Assembly (NCBI GenBank): GCA_946060825.1
Contig: CAMGPO010000102.1
Span: forward strand, 1 to 5,261
Length of the DNA: 5,261 nucleotides
Direction of reading: 5' to 3'
Origin: an uncultured Clostridia bacterium
GTDB taxonomy: Bacteria; Bacillota; Clostridia; Oscillospirales; Oscillospiraceae
The position numbers were made by a program, and so were the translations under genes. Below the pieces are notes generated by a model that worked only from the letters and a program-made list of their open reading frames with translations, searched no databases and had not been told where the DNA came from. Within the stretch, counting starts at the first letter, position 1; each line of letters begins with the position of its first letter. This document shows positions 5,181-5,261 of this stretch, in pieces.

Positions 5181-5215
5181 AAAGCCAAGCTGCAAAAAGC
5201 AGCTTGGCTTTTATC
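5181..5215 (+). terminator. Rho-independent terminator of the nitroreductase transcript
   Basis: AAAGCCAAGCTGC (5181-5193) pairs perfectly over 13 bp with GCAGCTTGGCTTT (5199-5211) around AAAAA, followed by T-A-T-C-G-T-T-G-T-T on the plus strand. The stem is strong and the U-tract short. It is the first plausible plus-strand terminator after the nitroreductase stop. Confidence 0.7.
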
Positions 5216-5221
5216 GTTGTT

Positions 5222-5257
5222 CGCACTACATAGCAAGACGCTATGTATAGAAGTGCG
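5222..5257. repeat. Interrupted palindrome at the right edge
   Basis: CGCACT-ACATAGC (5222-5234) pairs with GCTATGT (5240-5246), then after an unpaired ATAGA with AGTGCG (5252-5257): 13 bp with one 5-base bulge and a 5-base loop. There is no U-tract, so it is not an obvious terminator. It could be an operator, a mobile-element end hairpin or a REP-like unit. The window ends four bases later, so its context cannot be judged. Confidence 0.5.
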
Positions 5258-5261
5258 CCCT

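Noticed and set aside
1..5261. CRISPR array, tRNA/rRNA, transposase, toxin-antitoxin or defence system
   Set aside because: No regularly spaced repeats, cloverleaf, rRNA-like stretch or matching protein motifs were seen on either strand.

Overview
The window looks like accessory chromosome of a moderately GC-rich low-GC-lineage Firmicute, most likely a gut Clostridia (Oscillospiraceae-like). This is inferred from AGGAGG-type ribosome binding sites, a LacI-type regulator with a sugar isomerase and an FGGY kinase, and a YesL/DUF624-type membrane protein. The genus cannot be fixed from the sequence.

Left block (1-3032, minus strand): a sugar-catabolic cluster read right to left. It holds a LacI-family regulator (2984-1995), an L-fucose/L-arabinose-isomerase-like protein (491 to 1786, with its natural N-terminus extending to 1849), and the first 146 codons of an FGGY carbohydrate kinase (439 to the window edge). 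The expected pathway is sugar -> ketose (isomerase) -> ketose phosphate (kinase), under a local repressor. The isomerase carries an in-frame TAA as codon 4 of its natural reading frame: the well-placed start at 1849 with its Shine-Dalgarno gives M-N-K-stop, and the open frame then continues with family-typical N-terminal sequence.

Middle block (3055-3905, plus strand, divergent from the regulator): two damaged genes. The first is a DUF624/YesL-like membrane protein without its N-terminal part or a credible start codon. The second is a short remnant resembling the N-terminal domain of enolase-superfamily (mandelate racemase/muconate lactonizing) dehydratases, whose homology runs through all three frames. 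They look like decayed members of the same sugar locus.

Right block (3906-5261): about 500 bp with no convincing gene, then a strong sigma-A-like promoter (4297-4325), an intact and more AT-rich nitroreductase-family gene (4403-4969), and a tail with one hairpin terminator for each strand and a palindrome at the window edge.

I see no transposase, CRISPR array, tRNA, rRNA or defence gene, and no clear sign of a previously undescribed system. The most notable signals are the decay pattern of the sugar locus (stop at codon 4, missing 5' end, serial same-direction frameshifts) and several palindromic regulatory candidates.
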